Below, one piece after another: positions 1-6,796 of a DNA stretch of 13,128 bases. Under the pieces are notes generated by a model. It did not search any database, was not told the origin of the DNA, and saw nothing but the letters and a program-made list of their open reading frames with translations. Positions within the stretch are counted from its first letter, which is position 1. Each line of letters begins with the position of its first letter. The position numbers and the translations under genes are program-made. This stretch comes from an uncultured Actinotalea sp. (GTDB lineage: Bacteria; Actinomycetota; Actinomycetes; Actinomycetales; Cellulomonadaceae). The DNA lies in contig NZ_CAMPHH010000077.1 of the NCBI RefSeq assembly GCF_946885855.1, positions 1 through 13,128 of the forward strand. The letters are read 5' to 3'.

Positions 1-133
1 GGGCGTCGGTGTTGATCGCGATGAACTCGACGCCCTTGAGGCCGACCTCGATCATGCGGTTGACGGCGTTGACGCCGCCGCCGCCGATGCCGACCACCTT
101 GATGACCGCCAGGTAGTTCTGGGGTGCTGCCAC
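1..133 (-). CDS. ftsZ: Cell division protein FtsZ (N-terminal 44 codons, cut by window edge)
   Basis: FtsZ is the tubulin-like GTPase that polymerises into the cytoplasmic Z-ring and organises septal wall synthesis. Only the amino terminus is present: it opens [12 protein letters not shown] and continues through the glycine-rich nucleotide-binding stretch [11 protein letters not shown] (residues 15-25) to FIAINTDA (37-44). This is the classic start of FtsZ, and the sequence runs off the left edge. The start is GTG at 133-131, with GGAAGG at 146-141 as ribosome-binding site, 7 bases away. It is the last gene visible in the cluster and lies 128 bases after ftsQ, a gap holding a likely promoter. 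No ftsA intervenes, as expected for actinobacteria. The rest of the GTPase domain and the C-terminal tail cannot be assessed. Confidence 0.97.
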   Translation of the reverse strand, partial: MAAPQNYLAVIKVVGIGGGGVNAVNRMIEVGLKGVEFIAINTDA

Positions 134-140
134 GTCGGTG

Positions 141-146
141 CCTTCC
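141..146 (-). promoter_or_regulatory. ftsZ ribosome-binding site
   Basis: GGAAGG on the minus strand, 7 bases before the GTG start of ftsZ. It settles the start at 133. Confidence 0.75.
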
Positions 147-155
147 GTCGGGCCC

Positions 156-180
156 AACCCTCAAGTTCAGGTAGAGGGTT
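156..180 (-). repeat. Inverted repeat in the ftsZ leader
   Basis: AACCCTC (162-156 in its minus-strand pair) and GAGGGTT form a perfect 7-bp inverted repeat around an 11-base loop. As RNA it could be extended outward by about three pairs using G-U wobbles. It sits 9 bases upstream of the ftsZ Shine-Dalgarno. No run of T follows, so it is not a typical intrinsic terminator. It could be a protein operator or an mRNA stem affecting ftsZ translation. Confidence 0.5.
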
Positions 181-211
181 AGAGTTATGTCAGATGTGCT
201 GTCGAGGCACG

Positions 212-240
212 ACGCTAGGTCGCCGTCCGGGCCCCGGCAA
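212..240 (-). promoter_or_regulatory. Candidate sigma-70-type promoter for ftsZ
   Basis: On the minus strand, TTGCCG (240-235) is followed after exactly 17 bases by TAGCGT (217-212). These match the -35 consensus TTGACA at four of six positions and the actinobacterial -10 pattern TAnnnT. Transcription would start near 205, giving a leader of about 70 bases that includes the inverted repeat. A weaker alternative is TCGACA with TAACCC 18 bases further on, just downstream. This is based on hexamer match and spacing only. Confidence 0.4.
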
Positions 241-261
241 ACACCGCGCGGGCGTGTCGGC

Positions 262-1374
262 TCACGAGCTCGTGATCGGCAGCTCCGGGGCCGAGACGTC
301 GATCACCCGCGCCCCCGCGCTCGCCTCGGCGGCACGGAGCGTCTGCAGCACACGGGCCTTGAGGGCGGTGCGGTCGGCGCTCCCCCACTCGACCACCACG
401 CCGTCCGCGAGCTGGAGCACGACCGCGTCGCGCGTGGTGGCGGAGACCTGCGCGACCTGGGCGGCGACGTCGTCGGGCAGCTGGTCCAGGACCGTGAGGA
501 CCGCGGCGAGGGCCCGCGCGTCCGGGTCGTCCAGGGGCACCTGCACGACCGGCAGGCCGTCCGACGGTGCCGGCGCGCTCCCGACGCGCACGCCCTCGGC
601 GTCGAGCAGCGCGAACCCCGCGTCCGCGTCGGGCACCGCCACGACCGGCTCGCGGGACACGAGGGCCACGCGCAGGCCGTGCGGCCACTCGCGGGTCACC
701 TCGGCCGCCCGCACGCCGGGGACCTCCAGGATCTGCCTGCGCAGCCCCACCGTGTCCAGGCGCGGGAGGGGGACGCCGCCGTAGGGCGCGACGACCGCCT
801 CGACCGCCGTGGGCTCGACGACCGTCCCCTCGCCCTCCACCCGGAGCTCACCGAGGTCCAGCGCCAGGACGGGTGAGACGAGCAGCGCCCACGCGACCGC
901 GGCCAGCGCCGACAGCGCGGTCGCGCCCAGCACGAGGCGTCGCCGCGTGAGCCGGCGCCGCATCCGGACCCGCTCCGCGAACCGCTCCGCGGACCGGGTG
1001 GAGACGACGGCCGGCCGCACCGGCCGCCACCCGGACACCGCGATGCCGGGGCGCGACGCTGGGACACCGCCGGCCGCGCGTCCGGCGCCCGTCGGGAGGA
1101 CGCCGGCAGGTCCGGACGGCGGGGCGCCGACGGCGGGCTGCGGGGCCGGGGCGTCGTTCCCGCCCGGCTGGACGTCGACGGTGGCCCGGACGGCCGCGCC
1201 CAGCGACGCCGCCCCGCCCGCCCCCGGCGACCGCCGGCCGGCACCGTCGGACGACGTCCCGTCGGTCGCAGCGGCGCCCGCCGGACGCGCGGCCGGGCCG
1301 CGCGGGGTGGCTGCTGCGCGACGGTCCGGGGGTGCCAGCGGCGCCACGCGTCGCGGGCGGGCCGGCGGCCTCAT
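262..1374 (-). CDS. ftsQ: Cell division protein FtsQ (DivIB family)
   Basis: FtsQ is a bitopic membrane protein that links early and late divisome components, acting with FtsL and FtsB and the FtsW-FtsI synthase. The 370-residue product has a long Ala/Pro/Gly-rich cytoplasmic tail (about 1-138), an Arg-rich positive patch (RMRRRLTRRR, 137-146), one membrane helix (about 147-170), and a POTRA-type domain (about 172-241). That domain carries ITS-like features such as EVPGVRAAEVTREWPHGL (217-234). A beta-rich extracytoplasmic domain runs to the end. The start is ATG 1374, which overlaps the murC stop as ATGA. A modest AGGG (1387-1384) lies 9 bases upstream, inside the 36-bp repeat at the end of murC. 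The tail is long for the family as a whole, although long tails are common in actinobacterial FtsQ. The product is followed by the ftsZ promoter gap. Confidence 0.93.
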   Translation of the reverse strand: MRPPARPRRVAPLAPPDRRAAATPRGPAARPAGAAATDGTSSDGAGRRSPGAGGAASLGAAVRATVDVQPGGNDAPAPQPAVGAPPSGPAGVLPTGAGRAAGGVPASRPGIAVSGWRPVRPAVVSTRSAERFAERVRMRRRLTRRRLVLGATALSALAAVAWALLVSPVLALDLGELRVEGEGTVVEPTAVEAVVAPYGGVPLPRLDTVGLRRQILEVPGVRAAEVTREWPHGLRVALVSREPVVAVPDADAGFALLDAEGVRVGSAPAPSDGLPVVQVPLDDPDARALAAVLTVLDQLPDDVAAQVAQVSATTRDAVVLQLADGVVVEWGSADRTALKARVLQTLRAAEASAGARVIDVSAPELPITSS

Positions 1375-2963
1375 CGCGGGTCGCCCTGCCCCGCCGGTGG
1401 ACCCTCGCGCCCAGGATCGCCCTGCCCCGCCGGTGGACCCTCGCGCCCAGGATCGCCGTGCCCGGCCGGAAGGCCCTGGGCGACGGCGTCGAGCACGACG
1501 GGCCCCAGTTCCGTGACGTCCCCGGCACCGACCGTGAGCACGAGGTCACCCGGCCGCGCGAGCCGGCCGACGGTCCGGGCCGCCTCGAACCGGTCCGCCA
1601 CGAACGACGACGCCGCGTGGCCCGCCGCCACGAGGCGGTCGGTGAGGAGCGCCCCGGTCACGGCCGGGTCGGGGTCCTCGCGCGCCGCGTAGACGTCGGT
1701 GACCACGACGACGTCGGCCGCACCGAGGGCGGTCGCGAACGCGTCGGCGAACGCCCGGGTGCGGGAGTACAGGTGGGGCTGGAACAGCACGACGACGCGC
1801 CCGCCCGCGGCCACGGGTCGGGCGGCTGCCAGCAGCGCGGCCACCTCGGTCGGGTGGTGCGCGTAGTCGTCGACGACCCGCACGCCGTGCACCGTGCCCT
1901 GGTCCTCGAAGCGCCGTCCGGTGCCGTGGAAGCGCGCGAGGCCCGCGGCGGCGACGTCGGGCGCGACCCCGAGCAGCCGGGCGGCCGTCCACGCCCCCGC
2001 GGCGTTGAGGGCGTTGTGCGCGCCGGGGACGGCGAGCCGCAGGACGGCGTCGTCGCCCTCGGGCGCCGTGACGGTGACGGTGCCACCCGGCCCGTCGCCG
2101 GCGGGGTGCACCTGCCACGCACCGACGCGCACGTCCGCGTCGGGGGCCGTGCCGTAGGTGCGCACGCGCACGGCCCGCTCGCGCGCCGTCGCGGCGAGGC
2201 GGCGGGCGCCGTCGTCGTCCGCGCAGGCCACGAGCCAGCCGTCGGGCTCGACCCGCTCCGCGAACCGCACGAACGCCTCCTCGAAGGCCTCGCGCGTGCC
2301 GTAGTGGTCGAGGTGGTCCGGTTCGATGTTCGTCACGACGGCGACGTACGGCCGGTAGGCGAGGAAGGAGCCGTCGGACTCGTCGGCCTCGGCGACGAGG
2401 ACGTCGCCGGTCCCGTGGCGCGCGCCCGCCAGGGCGCCCGCCGCCGGTCCGGCGCCCCCGTCGGCGTCGAGCACCGTGCCGCCGATCGCCCACGACGGGT
2501 CCAGGCCCGCGTGCCGGAGCGTCACCGCGATCATCGCGGACGTCGTGGTCTTGCCGTGGGCCCCGGCGACCGCGACGGCCCTCCTGTCCGCCATGAGGGC
2601 AGCCAGGGCCTCGGACCGGTGCAGGACGCGGGTGCCGCGCTCGCGCGCCCGCACGAGCTCAGGGTTCGTCGGGCGGATCGCGCTGGAGACCACGAGCGTG
2701 TCGGCGTCCTCGACGTGCTCGGCCGCGTGGCCGACGTCGACCCGTACGCCCAGCTCGCGCAGCGCCACGGTGGTGGCGCCCTCCTTCGCGTCCGAGCCCG
2801 ACACCACGATCCCGCGGGCGCGCAGCAGCGCGGCGACCGTCGACATGCCGGCGCCGCCGATGCCGACGAGGTGGACGTGGCCGAGCCCGTCGACGCCGAC
2901 GGTGCCCGCTGCGTCGCCGTCCTGACCGCCGGTCGTTCCGGTCGTGCCGGTCATCCCGGTCAT
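1371..2963 (-). CDS. murC: UDP-N-acetylmuramate--L-alanine ligase MurC
   Basis: MurC is the cytoplasmic ATP-dependent ligase that joins L-alanine to UDP-MurNAc, the first amino acid of the stem peptide. The 530-residue product shows the UDP-binding glycine motif HLVGIGGAGMS (31-41), the ATP P-loop AGAHGKTTT (133-141), AEADESDGSF (191-200), NIEPDHLDHYG (212-222), GAHNALNAAGA (314-324) and DDYAHHPTE (365-373). These are the three Mur-ligase domains in order. The start is ATG 2963, which overlaps the murG stop as ATGA, with GAGGGGG (2977-2971) 7 bases upstream; a second ATG at 2954 is also possible. Oddities: the first 13 residues are (M/T)TG repeats, and the last 30 or so form two and a bit copies of a 12-residue Gly/Pro repeat. 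Both lie outside the catalytic fold and make the protein longer than typical MurC (about 460-490). Confidence 0.97.
   Translation of the reverse strand: MTGMTGTTGTTGGQDGDAAGTVGVDGLGHVHLVGIGGAGMSTVAALLRARGIVVSGSDAKEGATTVALRELGVRVDVGHAAEHVEDADTLVVSSAIRPTNPELVRARERGTRVLHRSEALAALMADRRAVAVAGAHGKTTTSAMIAVTLRHAGLDPSWAIGGTVLDADGGAGPAAGALAGARHGTGDVLVAEADESDGSFLAYRPYVAVVTNIEPDHLDHYGTREAFEEAFVRFAERVEPDGWLVACADDDGARRLAATARERAVRVRTYGTAPDADVRVGAWQVHPAGDGPGGTVTVTAPEGDDAVLRLAVPGAHNALNAAGAWTAARLLGVAPDVAAAGLARFHGTGRRFEDQGTVHGVRVVDDYAHHPTEVAALLAAARPVAAGGRVVVLFQPHLYSRTRAFADAFATALGAADVVVVTDVYAAREDPDPAVTGALLTDRLVAAGHAASSFVADRFEAARTVGRLARPGDLVLTVGAGDVTELGPVVLDAVAQGLPAGHGDPGREGPPAGQGDPGREGPPAGQGDPR
1379..1469 (-). 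repeat. 36-bp direct tandem repeat at the 3' end of murC
   Basis: Copies lie at 1379-1414 and 1415-1450, differing at one base (1380 versus 1416), followed by a degenerate partial copy at 1451-1469. The unit is 12 codons, so it is in frame, and encodes GREGPPAGQGDP in MurC. The probable ftsQ ribosome-binding site (1387-1384) is inside the copy nearest ftsQ. Confidence 0.9.
2928..2963 (-). repeat. 9-bp tandem repeat at the 5' end of murC
   Basis: Four consecutive 9-base units of the form A(T/C)GACCGGN run from the murC start codon, at 2963-2955, 2954-2946, 2945-2937 and 2936-2928. They encode MTG-MTG-TTG-TTG. The first two units each begin with ATG, giving two possible starts 9 bases apart. 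Confidence 0.85.
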
Positions 2964-4102
2964 GCCCTGACCCCCTCGGCCGCTCCCTCGACGAGGTCCG
3001 CGACCCGCGCCGCGGCGTCGACGACGCCGACCGACGCGGCCGCCCCGGCCATCGCGGAGAGCCGGGCCGGGTCCGTCAGGAGCGGCAGCACCTCGTCGCG
3101 GACCCGCTCCGGCGTGAGGTCGGCGTCCGCCACGAGCAGGCCGCCGCCCGCGTCCACGACGGGGCGGGCGTTGAGGCGCTGCTCGCCGTTGCCGATGGGC
3201 AGGGGGACGTAGACGGCCGGGATGCCGAGCGCGGCGAGCTCGGAGACCGTACCCGCGCCGGAGCGCGCCACGACGAGGTCGGCCACCGCGAGGGCCAGCT
3301 GCATCCGGGTGAGGTACTCCCGCGCCTGGTACCGCCCCGCCTGGGCGGTCAGGCCCCCGCGGGCCGCGGCGGCGACGGCCGCGCGCACGGGCTCCGCCTT
3401 GCCCCTGCCGGTGAGGTGGAGGACCTGGACGCCGGCGTGCAGAAGGTCCCCGGCGGCCCCGGACACGGCGGTGTTGAGGCTCTGCGCGCCGAGCGAGCCG
3501 CCGGTGACGAGGAGGGTGGGCAGGTCGGGGTCGAGGCCGAGCTCCGCGGCGGCCCGACGCCGCTCGCCCGCCGCGTCCGCGGCCCGGGCTGCGGCCAGGG
3601 CCAGGACGTCCGGCCGCAGCGGCAGTCCCGTGACCTGCGCGTGCGGGAGCGCCGTGCCGGGGAACGTCACGGCGACGGCGGCCGCCCACCGGGCACCGAG
3701 CCGGTTCGCCAGGCCCGGTCGCGCGTTCTGCTCGTGCACGACGACCGGGACGCGGCGCCGTCGGGCCGCGAGGTACGCGGGCGTCGCGACGTAGCCGCCG
3801 AACCCGACGACCACCCGCGCGCCACTGGCCTCGATCGCCGCGTCGGCGGCGTCGACGGCGTCCCGGAGCCGACCCGGCAGTCGGAACCAGTCGGGGGTCG
3901 GCCGGCGCGGGAGCGGCACGCGCGGGACGGGCACGAGCTCGTAGCCGTGGGCGGGCACGAGCTCCGCCTCCAGCCCCTCGGCGGTGCCGAGCACCGTGAT
4001 CACCGTCGCCGGGTCCCGGTCGCGGAGCTCGTCGGCGACCGCCAGCAGCGGGTTCACGTGGCCGGCGGTCCCCCCGCCGGCCAGGAGGACGGACTCAAGC
4101 AC
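2960..4102 (-). CDS. murG: Lipid II synthase MurG (UDP-GlcNAc : lipid I GlcNAc transferase)
   Basis: MurG is a membrane-associated GT-B glycosyltransferase (family GT28) that adds GlcNAc to lipid I on the cytoplasmic face, making lipid II. The roughly 380-residue length is typical. Numbering from GTG 4102, visible motifs are the first glycine loop GGGTAGHVNP (9-18), the second GFGGYV (100-105), HEQN (123-126), the third GGSLGAQS (201-208), and the UDP-GlcNAc-binding run RSGAGTVSE (280-288) with GNGEQRLNA (304-312). Two GTG starts are in frame. I prefer 4102 because GAGG (4111-4108) lies 5 bases before it; GTG 4108 has no useful ribosome-binding site. The gene overlaps the ftsW end by 8 bases (14 with the longer start), and its TGA overlaps the murC ATG. 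This is consistent with coupled translation. Confidence 0.97.
   Translation of the reverse strand: MLESVLLAGGGTAGHVNPLLAVADELRDRDPATVITVLGTAEGLEAELVPAHGYELVPVPRVPLPRRPTPDWFRLPGRLRDAVDAADAAIEASGARVVVGFGGYVATPAYLAARRRRVPVVVHEQNARPGLANRLGARWAAAVAVTFPGTALPHAQVTGLPLRPDVLALAAARAADAAGERRRAAAELGLDPDLPTLLVTGGSLGAQSLNTAVSGAAGDLLHAGVQVLHLTGRGKAEPVRAAVAAAARGGLTAQAGRYQAREYLTRMQLALAVADLVVARSGAGTVSELAALGIPAVYVPLPIGNGEQRLNARPVVDAGGGLLVADADLTPERVRDEVLPLLTDPARLSAMAGAAASVGVVDAAARVADLVEGAAEGVRA
2971..2977 (-). promoter_or_regulatory. murC ribosome-binding site
   Basis: GAGGGGG on the minus strand lies within the last codons of murG, 7 bases before ATG 2963. It supports that start over the longer open frame that continues upstream through murG. 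Confidence 0.7.
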
Positions 4103-5339
4103 GGGCACCTCGGCGGGACAGGACGGCCAGGGAGCGGCGGACCGTCACGGCTCGGGCGGACAGGGCCTCGGCGGCACCGGGCTCGTGCCGCGCGAACCCC
4201 AGCAGGACGCCGAGCGCCAACAGGGTCGTCACGAGCGCCGACCCGCCGGCGGACACGAGCGGGAGGGGCACCCCGACGACCGGCAGGAGCCCGACGACGA
4301 CGCCGATGTTGATGACCGCCTGGCCGATGACCCAGGCGCCGATCGCGCCCGCCGCCACCTGCACGAAGGGGTCGGTGTGGCGGCGGACCACCCGGGTCAC
4401 GCCGACGGCGAGCACGCCGAAGAGCGCGACGACGAGCAGCGTGCCCGCCAGGCCGAGCTCCTCGCCGATGATCGCGAAGATGAAGTCGTTGTGCGCCTCG
4501 GGCAGGTAGGACCACTTCTCCGTGCTCTCCCCCAGGCCCACGCCCGTCCACCCCCCGGAGCCGAGCGCGATCGCCCCGCGGAAGGGCTGGTAGCACGCTC
4601 CCTGGACGTCGCAGTCGCCGGAGAAGAACGCCGTGATCCGGGCCACGCGGTTGCTGCTCGTCGCCGCCAGTGCCGCCACACCGGCCGCGGCGGCCGCGCC
4701 GGCCACGGCCAGCATCCGCATCGGGACGCCCGCGACGAACAGCGCCCCGGCCACGAGCAGGAGCACGACGATGGCGGTCCCGAGGTCCCGCCCGACCAGG
4801 ACCAGGCCGAGGACCGCCCCCGCCCCCAGGACCGCCGGGACGACGACGTGCTGCCACTGGTGCAGCAGGTGCCGCTTGGTCGCGAGGACGGCCGCCAGCC
4901 ACACCGCGAGCGCGAGCTTGGCCGCCTCCGCGGGCTGGGCCGTGAAGCCCCCGATCCGGATCCACGCCTTGTTCCCGCCCACCTCGTACCCGAGCGGCGT
5001 CAGGGGCAGGAGCTGGAGCACGAGGGCGAGGCCGAGGGCGGGCCAGGCGATCCGCCGGTAGAACCGGACGGGCAGCAGGCTGGCGACGACGGCGAGCGGC
5101 ACCCCGACGAGCGCGAACCGGGCGTGGTTGACGAAGATCGCGTAGGGGGACCGTCCGTCCGTCGCACTGAGCGAGTCCACGCTGGAGCTCGACAGCACCA
5201 TGACGAGACCGATGGTGAGCAGGAGCACGGTGGCGCCGGCGATGAGGTAGTAGCTCGTCACGGCGTTGTCCCACGCCCCGCCCACGCCACGGCGCCGCGG
5301 GGCGGCCTCGACGTCGTGGGTCCCGACCGCTGGTGCCAT
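4095..5339 (-). CDS. ftsW: Septal peptidoglycan glycosyltransferase FtsW (SEDS family)
   Basis: FtsW is the SEDS polymerase that makes septal glycan strands from lipid II, working as a pair with FtsI. The 414-residue polytopic product has about ten hydrophobic segments starting near residue 30. Conserved family stretches are GGNKAWIRIGGFTAQPAEAAK (121-141), GRDLGTA (183-189), GSGGWTGVGLG (260-270), HNDFIFAIIGEELG (283-296) and GVPLPLVSAGGSA (356-368). D285 in the outer loop corresponds, by motif position, to the catalytic aspartate proposed for FtsW and RodA. The start is ATG 5339, with GAGG (5348-5345) 5 bases upstream and a 7-base gap after the murD stop. C243 and C249 flank a short stretch of the same outer loop. 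The C-terminal 30 or so residues are Arg/Ala-rich and probably cytoplasmic. The product is FtsW rather than RodA by gene context. Confidence 0.96.
   Translation of the reverse strand: MAPAVGTHDVEAAPRRRGVGGAWDNAVTSYYLIAGATVLLLTIGLVMVLSSSSVDSLSATDGRSPYAIFVNHARFALVGVPLAVVASLLPVRFYRRIAWPALGLALVLQLLPLTPLGYEVGGNKAWIRIGGFTAQPAEAAKLALAVWLAAVLATKRHLLHQWQHVVVPAVLGAGAVLGLVLVGRDLGTAIVVLLLVAGALFVAGVPMRMLAVAGAAAAAGVAALAATSSNRVARITAFFSGDCDVQGACYQPFRGAIALGSGGWTGVGLGESTEKWSYLPEAHNDFIFAIIGEELGLAGTLLVVALFGVLAVGVTRVVRRHTDPFVQVAAGAIGAWVIGQAVINIGVVVGLLPVVGVPLPLVSAGGSALVTTLLALGVLLGFARHEPGAAEALSARAVTVRRSLAVLSRRGARA
4108..4111 (-). promoter_or_regulatory. murG ribosome-binding site
   Basis: GAGG on the minus strand lies inside the last codons of ftsW, 5 bases before GTG 4102. 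It decides between the two candidate murG starts. Confidence 0.5.
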
Positions 5340-5346
5340 GGGAGCC

Positions 5347-6795
5347 TCAGCCGGTCGCGTCCAGCGCGCGGACGGCCGCGGCGAACGCGTCGCCCCGCTG
5401 CGCGTAGGACTCGAACTGGTCCATGGACGCGCACGCGGGCGCGAGCAGGACCGTGTCGCCCGGTCGGGCGAGCCGGCGGGCCTGGTCCACGGCGTCGGGC
5501 ATCACGGCCCCAGTCTGTGCCGGGTCCACGATCGAGACGGGGATTCCCGGCGCGTGTCGGGCGAGCGCGTCGATCCAGGGCTGCTGGTCGACGCCGATGA
5601 GGACGACGCCCCGCAGCCGGTCGGCGCGCTGAGCGACGAGCTCGTCGAACCGCGCGCCCTTGGCCAGGCCACCGGCGATCCACACCACCGTGCCGGGCGC
5701 CGCGGGCCCGAGCGACGCCGCGGCGGCGTGCGCGTTGGTCGCCTTGGAGTCGTCGACGTAGGCGACCCCGTCCACGACGGCGACGACGGCGCGGCGGTGC
5801 GCCCCGGGCCGGTACGCCCGCAGCCCGTCCCGGACGGCGGCGGCCGGCACCCCGTGCGCCCGGGCGAGCGCGGCGGCGGCGAGCGCGTTCGTCACGACGT
5901 GCGGCGCGAGGTCGCCGCCCGGCCCGGCGAGGTGGGCCAGGTCCTCGAGCGTGCCGAGCTCTGCCGCCGAGCCGTGCCGGTCCGGGTGGTCCATCGGGAG
6001 GTGGAAGGAGCGGTCGACGAGGATCCCGTCGACCACGCCCACCTGGCCCGGGCCGGGCGCCCCGAGCGTCACGCCGACGGCCCGCGCGCCCTCGGTCACC
6101 TCGGCCTCCTCGACCATCCGTTCCAGCAGGGGGTCCGCGGCGCCGTAGACGCACGCGACCTCGGCGCGCTCGTAGATCCGCGCCTTGGCCGCGGCGTACC
6201 GGTCGAACGAGCCGTGCCAGTCCAGGTGGTCCTCGGCGACGTTGAGCACGGCCGCCGCCTGCGCCGCCAGGGAGTGCGTGAAGTGCAGCTGGAAGCTCGA
6301 CAGCTCCACGGCGAGGACGTCGTGCGCCGGGTCCGTCGCGGCCTCGACGACGGGCGTGCCGACGTTGCCGACGGCGGGCGCGTCGAGCCCCGCGGCGGTC
6401 AGGACCGCCGCCAGCATGCTCACCGTCGTGGTCTTGCCGTTGGTGCCCGTGACGGCGAGCCACGGCGCGGGCCCGCCGCCGCCCGCACGGTCGACGCGCA
6501 CCTGCCAGGCGAGCTCGACCTCGCTCCACACCGGCACGCCGGCCTCCGCCGCGGCCGCCAGGACGGGGTGGTCGGGCGCCCAGCCGGGCGACGTCACGAC
6601 GAGGCCGTACGTCGCGACGTCGGCGGCCCCGGCGTCGGCCAGGTCCGCCTCGGGGTCCCGCGCGTCCAGCGTCGTCACGATCGCGCCGCGCTCGCGCAGC
6701 ACGCGCGCGGCGGCGCGGCCGGACACGCCGAGCCCCGTCACGAGGACCCGCAGGCCCGCGAGCCGGACGGGTCCGGACGTCAGCCCGCCCCCCAC
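5347..6795 (-). CDS. murD: UDP-MurNAc-L-alanine--D-glutamate ligase MurD
   Basis: MurD is a cytoplasmic ATP-dependent ligase that adds D-glutamate to UDP-MurNAc-L-Ala. The 482-residue product carries the N-terminal UDP-binding GLGVSGRA (21-28), the P-loop TGTNGKTTT (116-124), GNVGTP (143-148), ELSSFQL (164-170), NVAEDHLDWHGS (185-196), DDSKATN (348-354), AGGLAKG (374-380) and LAPACASMDQF (451-461). The last four are characteristic of MurD among the Mur ligases. The start is GTG 6795, only one base after the mraY stop, with a weak ribosome-binding site (GGTGG about 9 bases upstream). Translation therefore probably depends on ribosomes arriving from mraY. The N-terminal MGGGLTSGPVRL precedes the fold and is short. 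I see no missing catalytic motif. Confidence 0.97.
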   Translation of the reverse strand: MGGGLTSGPVRLAGLRVLVTGLGVSGRAAARVLRERGAIVTTLDARDPEADLADAGAADVATYGLVVTSPGWAPDHPVLAAAAEAGVPVWSEVELAWQVRVDRAGGGGPAPWLAVTGTNGKTTTVSMLAAVLTAAGLDAPAVGNVGTPVVEAATDPAHDVLAVELSSFQLHFTHSLAAQAAAVLNVAEDHLDWHGSFDRYAAAKARIYERAEVACVYGAADPLLERMVEEAEVTEGARAVGVTLGAPGPGQVGVVDGILVDRSFHLPMDHPDRHGSAAELGTLEDLAHLAGPGGDLAPHVVTNALAAAALARAHGVPAAAVRDGLRAYRPGAHRRAVVAVVDGVAYVDDSKATNAHAAAASLGPAAPGTVVWIAGGLAKGARFDELVAQRADRLRGVVLIGVDQQPWIDALARHAPGIPVSIVDPAQTGAVMPDAVDQARRLARPGDTVLLAPACASMDQFESYAQRGDAFAAAVRALDATG

Positions 6796-6796
6796 G

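Larger units (their letters stand above)
134..261 (-). promoter_or_regulatory. ftsQ-ftsZ intergenic region, ftsZ leader
   Basis: This 128-base stretch is the only sizeable non-coding gap in the window. Read toward ftsZ it contains, in order, a promoter-like pair of hexamers (240-212), a locally AT-richer tract (about 200-163) that stands out in this GC-rich sequence, a 7-bp inverted repeat (180-156), and the ftsZ Shine-Dalgarno (146-141). I see no open reading frame or terminator here. Separate ftsZ promoters in this position are known in several actinobacteria; the function here is inferred. Confidence 0.6.

Noticed and set aside
157..179. Operator for a MerR/SoxR-type regulator
   Set aside because: One side (CCTCAAGTT) resembles such a half-site, but the inner bases of the other arm do not match and no regulator gene is present.
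156..180. Intrinsic terminator after ftsQ
   Set aside because: The stem is only 7 bp with an 11-base loop, no T run follows, and it sits next to the ftsZ ribosome-binding site downstream of a promoter-like sequence.
1379..1469. CRISPR-like repeat
   Set aside because: The 36-base units are directly adjacent with no spacers and are in frame within murC.
1332..3212. Long plus-strand open frames (for example 1332-3212, 6185-8341, 4102 region to 5600, 9498-11183)
   Set aside because: They lie opposite genes with full sets of family motifs, are Arg/Gly/Ala/Pro/His-rich with no recognisable domain, and are expected by chance in sequence this rich in GC where stops are rare.
2964..3689. N-terminal extension of about 240 residues on MurC
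   Set aside because: The frame stays open through murG in another frame, but the extension is low-complexity Arg/Gly/Pro sequence. The ATGA overlap with a good ribosome-binding site at 2963 gives a normal MurC start.
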